From assembly GCA_023300255.1 (NCBI GenBank), contig JALZWC010000341.1, positions 1 to 8,782 of the forward strand: a stretch of DNA of 8,782 nt, in the 5' to 3' direction. A program made the translations under genes and the position numbers. The stretch is from Saprospiraceae bacterium (GTDB lineage: Bacteria; Bacteroidota; Bacteroidia; Chitinophagales; Saprospiraceae). Shown one piece after another: positions 1 to 8,307 of this stretch (position 1 is the first letter of the stretch; the number at the start of each line of letters is the position of its first letter). The notes beneath the pieces were generated by a model. The model saw only the letters and a program-made list of their open reading frames with translations, was not told the DNA's origin and did no database searches.

Positions 1-180
1 GCAAAAACTAAGAACAAAATAAGCTACCCTAAATTACGAACTTATTCCATACACATTCCTAAGTTTATTCTCACACCATTCCTTATTTGAGGGTTATAAA
101 TTGAAAGACAAAATTATAAATATTACGCTTATATAAAATAGGTAATTTGGGAAAATTATCAAAAAGTAGTATATATGTGT

Positions 181-211
181 AATTATATAATTCTTTAAAC
201 GTTTTAAGGAG
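181..211 (+). promoter_or_regulatory. AT-rich palindromes upstream of the protease gene (possible operator)
   Basis: A perfect 12-bp palindrome AATTATATAATT (181-192) is followed at once by the imperfect palindrome CTTTAAACGTTTTAAG (193-208, 14 of 16 positions symmetric), about 40 nt before the ATG. This could be a regulator-binding site, but short AT palindromes are common in AT-rich DNA. No convincing TAnnTTTG promoter box was found upstream; TAATTTG at 143-149 is one base short of the consensus. Confidence 0.15.
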
Positions 212-248
212 TGTAAAATTATTGTAGAAATAAAAGCAATAGCAAATT

Positions 249-2297
249 ATGTATCAATATAAATACGGCGGAAAAAAAGGAAAAACATTTGATTTGGTAG
301 AAGCGCAGGATTTAGTGGTCGTACGAACCAAAGAGCCAACTGGAACGAATAATGGTGCAGAAGAACTATCTAAAACATCAAGAGATTTGATGTCTAGAAT
401 GATCCCTATAGTGAAATTTCCAGAGGCGAATGTTACTGTTTTTAAATGTGTGAATAAAGGAAGTAGAAGCGTTACGGGATTGAGAAATACGATTAGAAGA
501 CATTTAAACGAAGAAAAGTCTGTCAAATTCGCAGGGAGGGTTCTAAAGGATAGAAAATCAGGCGAACCAGTTATCTATACAGAAAACTTCTTTTTAAAAT
601 TTAAAGATTCCATAACAAAGAAAGAATGTAAGGCCCTTATAAAAGAATGTGGATTAAAAATTAAAGAGCAACTAAACTTTGCTAAAAATGCCTTTTTTGT
701 TAAAGCTGAAAAAGGTACTGGTTTTGAGGTGTTTGATATTTCTGCAGAATTGCTCACAAAGCCTCAAGTAGAATATTGTCATCCAGAATTAGTTAGAAAA
801 AAGAAGCATCGATCTATCCATCCCAATCAGTGGCATTTAAAACCTGCTACCATCAATGGCCATTTTATAGATCAACATGTACATGCGGAAGCAGCGTGGC
901 AGTACAATAGAGGCGAAGGAACTATTATAGCAGTTATAGACGATGGGGTAGACGTTACGCATGAGGAATTCAGCCAAGTAGGTAAAATAGTAGCACCAAG
1001 AGATACGGTGACCAATGCAGATGATGGGAGCCCTAAGCGACCAGAAGAAAACCACGGAACGCCTTGTGCTGGAGTGGCCTGTGCAAGTGGCCGATTCAAA
1101 GCATCTGGTGTAGCACCCGAAGCTCGATTAATGCCTATCCGCTCTGGGGGCTTAGGTTCACTAGCGGAAGCAAAAGCTTTTCAATGGGCTACAGACAATG
1201 GAGCAGATGTCATTTCTTGTAGCTGGGGACCTGCGGATGGACCTTGGTGGGATTCACAAGACCCTTTACATTTTATTCCTTTCGATTTGCCAGATAGTAC
1301 TCGTTTGGCTATAGATTATGCCGTCAAGCAGGGGCGTGGAGGTAAAGGTTGCGTTATTGTTTGGGCAGCAGGAAATGGAAATGAGGTGGTAGATATCGAT
1401 GGCTATGCGAGTCATCATCAGGTGATTGCGGTGGCAGCTTCTAATGATCGAGGAAAACGAAGTTATTATAGTGATTATGGTAATTCAGTCTGGTGTTGTT
1501 TTCCAAGTAATGACGTATATGCTTCTTTCATTCCGCATCCTAAATCTTTAACCTCTGGTATTTGGACTACCGATAGAATGGGGCGTGCTGGAGATAATTA
1601 TGGAGAAGACACTTTGGGTGGAAGCAAAGGAAATTACTATTCAGAATTTGGTGGTACGTCTAGTTCTTGTCCAGGCGTGGCGGGAGTCGTTGCTTTAATG
1701 CTTTGCGCAAATGAAGATTTAGCTTGGAATGAAGTGAAAGAGATTATTAAAAATTCTTGTGACCAAATAGATATACAAGATGGGGATTATGATGCTAATG
1801 GACATAGCCCTTACTATGGCTATGGAAAAATTAATGCTGCAATAGCTGTAGAAAATGCACTTAAGGCGAAAGAGGAAGAGGTGACGGAGTATAGTATTAA
1901 AGGGGTTGCACAGTATTCTAAAGATAAAGATATTGTCTTAGAACAAGGAGTGGTCAAATCGGAACTAAAAGTAGGGAGTCGTTTTTGTGGATTTAATTTA
2001 GATATTGTTCCTTACACGCCAAATCTTAGCCTCCGATATAAAACAATTATTAACAAAAAAGGCGCTACAAAATGGACACCTGCTGGAATTTATAACGGCA
2101 CGAAAGATCGACGTAGAAAAATTATAGGTTTCGCTATAGAATTAACTGGAGATCTAGCAGCAAATTATAGTATTCATTATGAAGCCTCTTTGAAAGGAAA
2201 GAAGAAGTTAGCTACGGGTACAGGAGGTAGTATTTGTGGGACGAATAAAGATGGTGGTGCTGCTATTGAAAAGATAAAAGTGTGGATTGAGGAGTAG
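249..2297 (+). CDS. Kexin-type (S8B) subtilisin-like serine protease with ChW-like C-terminal repeats
   Basis: Predicted calcium-type serine endopeptidase of family S8, closest to the kexin/furin subfamily (S8B). Residues 1-188 form an N-terminal region and propeptide: 'KYGGKKGK' near the start, then a chaperone-like segment about 93-182. The basic stretch RKKKHR (183-188) is a plausible self-cleavage site, and the mature domain opens with QWHL (194-197), as in kexins. The catalytic triad is Asp231 (in IDDG, the S8B form of the motif), His269 (NHGTPCAG) and Ser471 (GTSSSCPGVAG), with oxyanion Asn376 (WAAGNGN). GRGGKG (362-367) and DGY (384-386) are also kexin-like. Residues ~550-682 hold two, perhaps three, ChW-like repeats in place of the usual P-domain. 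There is no signal peptide, transmembrane segment or T9SS tail, so the export route is unclear and it may act inside the cell; from memory the layout recalls cyanobacterial PrcA-type proteases. ATG at 249 is the first in frame after a TAG at 240; AAGGAG at 206-211 is too distant to serve it. Specific substrate unknown. Confidence 0.9.
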   Translation: MYQYKYGGKKGKTFDLVEAQDLVVVRTKEPTGTNNGAEELSKTSRDLMSRMIPIVKFPEANVTVFKCVNKGSRSVTGLRNTIRRHLNEEKSVKFAGRVLKDRKSGEPVIYTENFFLKFKDSITKKECKALIKECGLKIKEQLNFAKNAFFVKAEKGTGFEVFDISAELLTKPQVEYCHPELVRKKKHRSIHPNQWHLKPATINGHFIDQHVHAEAAWQYNRGEGTIIAVIDDGVDVTHEEFSQVGKIVAPRDTVTNADDGSPKRPEENHGTPCAGVACASGRFKASGVAPEARLMPIRSGGLGSLAEAKAFQWATDNGADVISCSWGPADGPWWDSQDPLHFIPFDLPDSTRLAIDYAVKQGRGGKGCVIVWAAGNGNEVVDIDGYASHHQVIAVAASNDRGKRSYYSDYGNSVWCCFPSNDVYASFIPHPKSLTSGIWTTDRMGRAGDNYGEDTLGGSKGNYYSEFGGTSSSCPGVAGVVALMLCANEDLAWNEVKEIIKNSCDQIDIQDGDYDANGHSPYYGYGKINAAIAVENALKAKEEEVTEYSIKGVAQYSKDKDIVLEQGVVKSELKVGSRFCGFNLDIVPYTPNLSLRYKTIINKKGATKWTPAGIYNGTKDRRRKIIGFAIELTGDLAANYSIHYEASLKGKKKLATGTGGSICGTNKDGGAAIEKIKVWIEE

Positions 2298-2334
2298 GTA
2301 GGAAGTAATAGGTAATAAGTAATAGGTAATAAGT
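2298..2334 (+). repeat. Heptamer tandem repeat abutting the protease stop codon
   Basis: After the TAG stop (2295-2297) and a short GTAGG, two perfect copies of the 14-mer AAGTAATAGGTAAT (2303-2316 and 2317-2330) and a partial AAGT follow. The 14-mer is two variants of a heptamer, A(A/G)GTAAT. The tract gives a second in-frame stop (TAA at 2313-2315). The same heptamer in inverted orientation follows the other gene's stop at 2640-2681, and both tracts lead into a shared GATGTTGAC (2349-2357 here). Confidence 0.9.
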
Positions 2335-2392
2335 GTATGGTGTGGTGAGATGTTGACTGTTGGTGTTTTATGAGAGAAATGGGGCATCAGCT

Positions 2393-2483
2393 CATACTAC
2401 TATACATGTGAACTAGAACAGAGAATAGAGATGTATTTCGATTAGAAAACAACGAAACCTATCTCTATTCTCTGTCCTAGTTC
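2393..2483. repeat. Dispersed repeat copy 1 with long hairpin in the convergent intergenic region
   Basis: The arms at 2410-2432 and 2461-2483 are 23-bp inverted repeats with a single mismatch (GAACTAG[A/G]ACAGAGAATAGAGAT). The stem resumes after a 3x3 internal loop with TTTCG (2436-2440) pairing CGAAA (2453-2457), leaving a 12-nt apical loop. The first 32 nt (2393-2424) recur with one mismatch at 8730-8761, so this is a dispersed element and not only a local structure. It lies midway between two convergent genes and could end transcription from both sides, but neither side has a T-tract directly after the stem, so it is not a canonical intrinsic terminator. A BIME/REP-like or MITE-like element is an equally good reading. 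Confidence 0.85.
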
Positions 2484-2639
2484 TATATACAATAGCTTAT
2501 ACCTCAAATGGGGTAAAAAAGTAATTTTGAATTTAACATTTATCCTGTAAAAAGTATAGCATCAGATTGAAAAATAGTAAAATACTATAGCTAGTTATTT
2601 GTCCTAATCTTATCACTGGATGATTGGTGTCAACATCCC

Positions 2640-2681
2640 AATACCTATTACCTATTACTTTTTACCTATTACCTATTACCT
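2640..2681 (-). repeat. Heptamer tandem repeat abutting the adhesin stop codon
   Basis: Reading the minus strand from the last A of the TAA stop, six consecutive heptamers follow: AGGTAAT, AGGTAAT, AGGTAAA, AAGTAAT, AGGTAAT, AGGTATT. They then run into GGGATGTTGAC (GATGTTGAC is 2637 down to 2629). The tract is the inverted counterpart of the one after the protease gene and supplies another in-frame stop after three codons (TAA GGT AAT AGG TAA). Because it begins exactly at the stop codon of a gene whose C-terminal domain is complete, it does not appear to have truncated the gene. Confidence 0.9.
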
Positions 2682-5600
2682 TACCGCATCAAAGCCACGT
2701 CCCCGGTCACCACCTCCGAAGTACCATCCGTATAAATAATTTCTGCGACATAGATATAAATACCAGTCGGTGCTTTTTCACCATTCTTTTCATTACCATT
2801 CCAACCATCCTCAAAATTATCAGTAGTCGGTAAATTAATTCGAGAATAGAGTAGTGCGCCCCATCTATTGAATACCTGTAAGCGAACGATCTCTCGTACT
2901 TGATTGCCACCGAATAAGCCAAACGTATCATTTATACCATCGCCATTTGGAGAGAAAGCAGTAGGACTATATAGATCTTTACTATTATCTACATTTACTG
3001 TAATATCTCTACTGATTGCGCAGTCCATTTGATTGATGACCATTACAGAATAGGTGGTGGTTTCGATTGGTCGGATAATTGGACTAGAACAATTAGTGCA
3101 AGAAAGAGATGGATGATCTTGCCAAGAATAGCTTAGTCCATCTTCATTTGCCTGAACTAATAATGCCAAACTATCTCCAAAAACCAAGTTAAATTCAGAT
3201 TGGGCAAACCAGATGGTTAGCGGATCGGGACTCATAACATTGGCTGTTTCTTCATATAGACAACCACGATCATCTTCTACTACTACCGTATATTCTTGAC
3301 CTGGTAAATTGGCAAAAAGTCCAACAGACTTAGGAGCTTGGCCATTGATGGAATAGCTATAAGGCCTTGACCCACCTTGTACATTATTAATGACAATACT
3401 ACCGTTTTCTAAGTCGGAGCAAGAAGGATCGCTTATATTTACAATAGCTGTTATTGGTTCAGGACTAGTTAATTCAATAGAGTCAACGACTTCACATTGA
3501 TTACCATCTGTCATACTCACAGATATCCGCCCTGCGCCTATGCCGTTTAGTTGCTCTGCACGAGCTCCATTACTCCATTCAAAGCTATAAGGAAGGGCAC
3601 CATTAATGCCGCTTACCTTGACAATACCATCATTTTCATTGGCACAACTAACGGCTTGTAGTACTTCAATATTAGTCGCAATGTCTGATGTGCAATCACA
3701 TTTTCCAAAATCGGAAACTTCAGCAGCCATACAACCATTTTCATCACTTACTTCGAAGCTATAATTTGTTTGATTTTCGATGAGCTCACTAGTGAACAAG
3801 TTACCATCGATATTGGCGCCAGTACCATCTACGATATAAGAGGTAGTGTCTCCTCCAAGTATTTCAAAAGATACCGTAAAATTTTCTCCATTATCTTCAC
3901 AATTCACCATTCTGTTTTGGATGGTAATAGGTTCGAAGACTTCTAAAGTAGCCGTAGCGTCAGGCATATCATTTATACAGGTACTTAAATTACTATAGCT
4001 AATGGAGTTTACGGCAAAAGTGGTAGCCACTTCTGCGCTTACGGATCGAGTATCTCCATTTCGTATATTCGTTAGATCTGTTGTTGTATTACCATCAAAG
4101 AAACTTAAATTATAAGGGCCTGCTTCTGGCATCTCAAAAGTCAACTCTATGGGCTCACCAAAACAACTGATCTGTTTTTCTAAAATAATACTAACAGTTG
4201 GTATAGCTCTTACATCTACAGGTGTCCCTATCGCTACTTTTAGACATCTATTTTCTGCAAGCGTTAGTGCTGGATTTTGTAATAAATCAGTAGCCCTAGT
4301 TGATACCGCAGAAATATAATATCTATTCCCTGCTAAATCAGGAGTTAGTGTAAATGTTGGCGCATCATTATTGGTGTCAACGATGGTCCCTAATTCATCT
4401 GTATCAGAGGTATGCAACACATAGACAGTCCGATCATTATTATCCGCTAATACAGCTTGTTGGTCTACTATTGCAGTGACTGTTTCTCCTACGCAGGCAG
4501 CAATCTCTCGATTATCCATTTCCGCAGCTTCTGTATCACAGGTACACACTGGTGGAGTAGTAACTGTGAATGGTGTAGATCCACAATTATCAGCATTGGA
4601 ATGATTTTTATCTGTGACGTTTATGGAATACCCTTCTGTTAATGGTATGGGATCACTAATGAATTGACTGTCGACTATAGAACCAGCTAAATCCACATTT
4701 AAAGTCTGAAAATCTCCACTTAGAATTTTAAAAGAAACAATATAGCTTGTTTCTTGATCATCACATTCTGTAACAGGATTGGTAAAATTTAAGGATACAG
4801 GCGTAAAGGTGGGTTCATTATCTACTAACAAACCAGGACATCCTTGACTATCCTTAATAGTCACTATTTTATAGGTAGTTACAATGGTAGGGGAGACTAT
4901 TACTTCAAATAAATCAGAAGAAGGAATCGTGATATCAAAACTATCTGTTCCATCTGTATACCTAATGTCAAAAGGTGCGGAGCCATCAAATTGAAAGCTT
5001 AAGACATCTTCTTCACATGTTTCCTTGTCCATAGAAAAAATCCCACCTTGTGTCATCGCTCTTTCTGTAAGAACAAGTTCTATAAGTCCAAAGACATTAT
5101 TATCTGTTTTATCGGTCTTCCTAACCCAAATACTACCCTCTTTAAAAATGACTAAGTCTGTAGCAGGTAGTTCGTTGATACCTTTCTCTGCATCTTCTTC
5201 ATTTTTAAAAAAGGCAATATCAAATTCATCTGTATCGACGCCATTTGTAGTTCCTGATAAAAGAAGTGGTAAGTCGATTCCGTCTTCTTTTACACAAGGA
5301 AATTCAAAATTAAATGTTTCTTGATCAAAAGCAGCACTACTCGGTGGACGTACTACAATAGATCGGCTAATGGAGCAACCATCGACGACTATATCTATCC
5401 AATAAGTACCTTCTATTGTGACTATTGGAGAAGGGAGTTGCTGTGTTTGTAAACTATCTAGATAATAACCAGCAGCTACTAAAGCTCGCCCATTATCTAG
5501 ATCCAAAATCCCCGCATCACTCAAATCAAATACCCCATTTCTAATTTTGAATGGACCATTCACTCTCACATTAGGGGTAGTAAGGGTAAGTTCTATCGTC

Positions 5601-7825
5601 TGTACATCAAAGCAAGTCGACGTGGTGATCGCAAGATCTTCACCTCTAATATAATAGGTGTCACTAGTCGTTACATTAGTTAGTTCTTGAGTAATTCCTG
5701 CCATTGCTTCTGCTTCTGTTTCATAAAAAGAATAGCTGAGTAGCGTGCCTGAAGCTTCCGTCAAATTTTGTATACTAGTTAAATCAAAAGCATCTCCGCA
5801 TTCATTAATAGCAGGTACAGGATTGATGGTAGGTTCTTTACTTGTTAATGTGACAGACACTACTGAAGAACAGTTGTTAGTAGGGTCTGTTCCTTTGATC
5901 CAATAGGTATTAGCAGTATTAATTGTGGAATTAATAGATAAATCCATAGCAGCATTCGCATCTGCCTCGCTATTAAAGTAGTTGCGCTCGATTATTGTTC
6001 CATTCGTTTCAACCAAATTCACCTCGTCTAAATTGAATTCCTGACAAAAGTCTATGTCATTGATGGGATCAATAGCAGGGTTTTGATTGACTACTACATC
6101 GAGTGGGATATTAGTAGAACAAGTAGCGGTAGTCGTTACTCTTGCATAGTAGGTGCCACTATTATTGATAACAGAGTTTACAAGAGCTTTACCTAAATCA
6201 TTTGCATTCGCATCCGCTAAATTTTCAAAGTATTGTATTTGATTTTGGGGAATAGGAATATCACCGGCCGTTCTTAAAATCACTGATGATAAGTCGAATT
6301 GATCGCATGTAGGGGGAATGATAGGGGATGTTATTACAGGGGCGGCATCAAAAATATTAATTGGAACTACATCAAAACAATCATTATCATTTATACCCCT
6401 AGCCCAATATACTTTAAAGCTCGATGCTATCGTGATAGGTGTATCGCCATTGACGGCTTGTAAGCTATCTTCATAGAAGAAAATATCTAAATTACCAACA
6501 TCTCTATATCCATTGACTTCAATAATCTGACTAGCAATATCGTCTAAGATAAATGGAAGTGGAGCACAAGTTCCAAATCCATTTGAAACTAGTTTAGGAT
6601 TAGGTGGAGTGGTGGTAACTGGCTCGGTATCTACACAGGTACCGTTCACTATTCTTATGAAATAATCTCCTCTAATATTGATATTGGATTCATCTATTTC
6701 TTGAAATTGCTCATTTAATAAATCATAAAAACCTGGGACCCCATTCACCTCCTCCACATAATCGGTTAGTGTTAAGGGCATACAAGAAGTAAGATCAGGG
6801 GTAATACTTTCTATCCTCGGAGACTCATCAATTATAACCTCCCAGCAAATTTCCTTTTGAATAGGGCACATAATTTCTACGCAAATCAAACCAGATTGCT
6901 GTATTAGAAAATCTCTCTCTCCAAGTGATGTAGTAAAAATATCTCCAGAAGGAGTCGTCCAAATATAGTCTACAGGTTCATCAAAATTAAGTAAGTCTAC
7001 TTCAAAACTAGTAGAAGTACCTCTACAAACAGGAACTGTTGCAGTAGTATCTAATGGGAAAATGGGTTCCAGCTTTGGGGCATCCTTTGTTGGTTCGATG
7101 ATGGCTGTTCCTCCAAACATTACTTCACAACCAATATCTGGATAAGGACCTGTAGGATCTAAAAGAGATCTTCTATGATCTAATAATACGAAATAATTGG
7201 TATTTTCTTTTAGGGTAATTGGAGCCCATATTTGGGAGCTAGTGGTATCCAAACCTAGGTCACTAGAAAGACCAGTAGACGATTGTATTTCTATAATACT
7301 ATTACCATCTGGTGCTATATCAAAGTCTGGAGCTTGCGATCCACAAAAAAGAGGTATAGAACAAGGATTTGATGGACAATCTCCCTCCCAAATCATAAAA
7401 TCAAAGTCTCCCCCTAGATTGTCTGGTGTGATTAACATTTCGAATGTACCAGAAGTAGCTGCTTTAAAAGAAAACCAAAAAGATTTTTCTTCAGGAAAGT
7501 CATAAGGTATTGCAGTATTAGGAATACTGACATTGTCTATCTCATCGGGTGGGCCAACACACATTCTAAGCCCATTGTTACTTGCTATTCCAGGTCCTCT
7601 ACCATCAGCAAATACACTATCCTCTTCACCAGGTCCAGTCAATGGATCAATTTTTAAACTATAGCCAATACTAAGATCTATGCTACTTACAGTTGAAGCA
7701 AGCTCTGGTACTAAATCAAGGGCGATAGGACAATCCTGGTTTTGCGCAAAAAGAGTAAAACCAAAACAAAAAAAACATAAAATCAGTCCAAATTTCCGTG
7801 TCATTATCATACTAATTAGGTGCAT
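2681..7825 (-). CDS. Giant T9SS-exported adhesin-like protein with Ig-like, SprB-like and type B C-terminal sorting domains
   Basis: A secreted, cell-surface multi-domain protein of 1714 residues. A signal peptide ends near Ala27 (core LILCFFCFGFTLFA). It fits best with a start at Met8 (7804) or Met6 (7810); the coordinates give the longest reading. Domain order: ~30-240, an N-terminal beta-sandwich-like domain (FWFSF, DFDFMIWEGDC, NYFVLLDH); ~348-920, about seven related 60-85-residue Ig-like repeats (C..FDL ... Y(F/Y)...ADA ... TYY(A/I)(R/K)G); ~933-1102 and ~1216-1384, two copies of a two-domain unit, separated by a domain with GNRYYISAVS; ~1387-1535, two SprB-like repeats (GALPYSFEWSNG; GGSRPYSYSINGQ); ~1540-1612, an Ig/PKD-like domain; 1618-1714, the gliding-motility/T9SS type B C-terminal domain, starting with SPTAFSPNGDGIND and ending GDVALMR. 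Paired cysteines suit an extracellular protein. No enzymatic motif was seen. The likely role is adhesion, gliding or matrix binding; the ligand is unknown. It converges on the protease gene. Confidence 0.93.
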   Translation of the reverse strand: MHLISMIMTRKFGLILCFFCFGFTLFAQNQDCPIALDLVPELASTVSSIDLSIGYSLKIDPLTGPGEEDSVFADGRGPGIASNNGLRMCVGPPDEIDNVSIPNTAIPYDFPEEKSFWFSFKAATSGTFEMLITPDNLGGDFDFMIWEGDCPSNPCSIPLFCGSQAPDFDIAPDGNSIIEIQSSTGLSSDLGLDTTSSQIWAPITLKENTNYFVLLDHRRSLLDPTGPYPDIGCEVMFGGTAIIEPTKDAPKLEPIFPLDTTATVPVCRGTSTSFEVDLLNFDEPVDYIWTTPSGDIFTTSLGERDFLIQQSGLICVEIMCPIQKEICWEVIIDESPRIESITPDLTSCMPLTLTDYVEEVNGVPGFYDLLNEQFQEIDESNINIRGDYFIRIVNGTCVDTEPVTTTPPNPKLVSNGFGTCAPLPFILDDIASQIIEVNGYRDVGNLDIFFYEDSLQAVNGDTPITIASSFKVYWARGINDNDCFDVVPINIFDAAPVITSPIIPPTCDQFDLSSVILRTAGDIPIPQNQIQYFENLADANANDLGKALVNSVINNSGTYYARVTTTATCSTNIPLDVVVNQNPAIDPINDIDFCQEFNLDEVNLVETNGTIIERNYFNSEADANAAMDLSINSTINTANTYWIKGTDPTNNCSSVVSVTLTSKEPTINPVPAINECGDAFDLTSIQNLTEASGTLLSYSFYETEAEAMAGITQELTNVTTSDTYYIRGEDLAITTSTCFDVQTIELTLTTPNVRVNGPFKIRNGVFDLSDAGILDLDNGRALVAAGYYLDSLQTQQLPSPIVTIEGTYWIDIVVDGCSISRSIVVRPPSSAAFDQETFNFEFPCVKEDGIDLPLLLSGTTNGVDTDEFDIAFFKNEEDAEKGINELPATDLVIFKEGSIWVRKTDKTDNNVFGLIELVLTERAMTQGGIFSMDKETCEEDVLSFQFDGSAPFDIRYTDGTDSFDITIPSSDLFEVIVSPTIVTTYKIVTIKDSQGCPGLLVDNEPTFTPVSLNFTNPVTECDDQETSYIVSFKILSGDFQTLNVDLAGSIVDSQFISDPIPLTEGYSINVTDKNHSNADNCGSTPFTVTTPPVCTCDTEAAEMDNREIAACVGETVTAIVDQQAVLADNNDRTVYVLHTSDTDELGTIVDTNNDAPTFTLTPDLAGNRYYISAVSTRATDLLQNPALTLAENRCLKVAIGTPVDVRAIPTVSIILEKQISCFGEPIELTFEMPEAGPYNLSFFDGNTTTDLTNIRNGDTRSVSAEVATTFAVNSISYSNLSTCINDMPDATATLEVFEPITIQNRMVNCEDNGENFTVSFEILGGDTTSYIVDGTGANIDGNLFTSELIENQTNYSFEVSDENGCMAAEVSDFGKCDCTSDIATNIEVLQAVSCANENDGIVKVSGINGALPYSFEWSNGARAEQLNGIGAGRISVSMTDGNQCEVVDSIELTSPEPITAIVNISDPSCSDLENGSIVINNVQGGSRPYSYSINGQAPKSVGLFANLPGQEYTVVVEDDRGCLYEETANVMSPDPLTIWFAQSEFNLVFGDSLALLVQANEDGLSYSWQDHPSLSCTNCSSPIIRPIETTTYSVMVINQMDCAISRDITVNVDNSKDLYSPTAFSPNGDGINDTFGLFGGNQVREIVRLQVFNRWGALLYSRINLPTTDNFEDGWNGNEKNGEKAPTGIYIYVAEIIYTDGTSEVVTGDVALMR

Positions 7826-7872
7826 TCTCGATGTAGCTAAGGATATTCTACCTGTAGCGCAACTTTAGGAAC

Positions 7873-7887
7873 TACTTTTGCAAAGTA
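7873..7887. promoter_or_regulatory. Candidate -7 box region for the adhesin gene, palindromic
   Basis: The sequence TACTTTTGCAAAGTA is nearly palindromic. On the plus strand it contains TACTTTTGC, a full match to the Bacteroidota -7 consensus TAnnTTTG. On the minus strand, the direction of the adhesin gene, it reads TACTTTGC, one base short of the consensus, about 55 nt before the longest start codon. The nearest minus-strand TTTG (7917-7914) is 26 nt away, longer than usual for a -33 element. Assignment to the adhesin gene is inference from position. Confidence 0.25.
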
Positions 7888-8307
7888 AAAAGAAGAAAAA
7901 CTAATATAAAATACAAATATAAGTCAAAACGAAAATTTCATGATTTTCTTTTAACAGGTACTAATATTTTAGAGTTATCCTTTGAGTTGTTTAAGAATGT
8001 ATTCTTAAATTAATTATAAATAGCTGATAATTAGACATTTAAAACTAATAGATCAATTCTTTGATAAACAACTTATTATTAATAAGGATAAAAATGGTAA
8101 TAGTCATTCAACTATACCAATGAACCTGTTCCTTTTGTTAGGTTTATGACAAAGAAACAGCTTTTCATAGTGTATGTTTAAACACTTGCTTAGACATACG
8201 TTTATTCCAATAAATAGATAGTTTTAATAAGAAGGTACTTAAATCAAAGGCTTGTGGTTACGTGAAATAGGTCTTTTGTCGATTCGTAACCCACTTTTAG
8301 ATGGAAT

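Noticed and set aside
206..211. AAGGAG as a Shine-Dalgarno for the protease
   Set aside because: It is 37 nt before the ATG and no in-frame start lies at a suitable distance; the nearest GTG (211-213) is followed directly by a stop.
872..1099. Minus-strand 75-codon frame within the protease gene
   Set aside because: It is antisense to the conserved Asp and His motifs of the protease.
2574..2588. Perfect 6-bp hairpin ATAGTA-AAA-TACTAT
   Set aside because: It contains only one G-C pair per arm and has no T-tract; such structures are expected by chance in AT-rich DNA.
2624..2833. Plus-strand 69-codon frame rich in Leu, Pro and Thr
   Set aside because: Its first part is a translation of the heptamer repeat and the rest overlaps the adhesin's conserved C-terminal domain on the other strand.
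5025..5324. Plus-strand 99-codon frame
   Set aside because: It lies fully antisense to the adhesin, with a composition typical of a shadow frame and no recognisable motif.
7197..7505. Plus-strand 102-codon frame
   Set aside because: It is antisense to the adhesin's N-terminal domain, whose reading frame is clearly the coding one.
7866..7879. The 13-mer AAGTAGTTCCTAA (minus strand) also found near 8677-8692
   Set aside because: One match of this length is near chance expectation in a window of this size, and the flanks do not align well.
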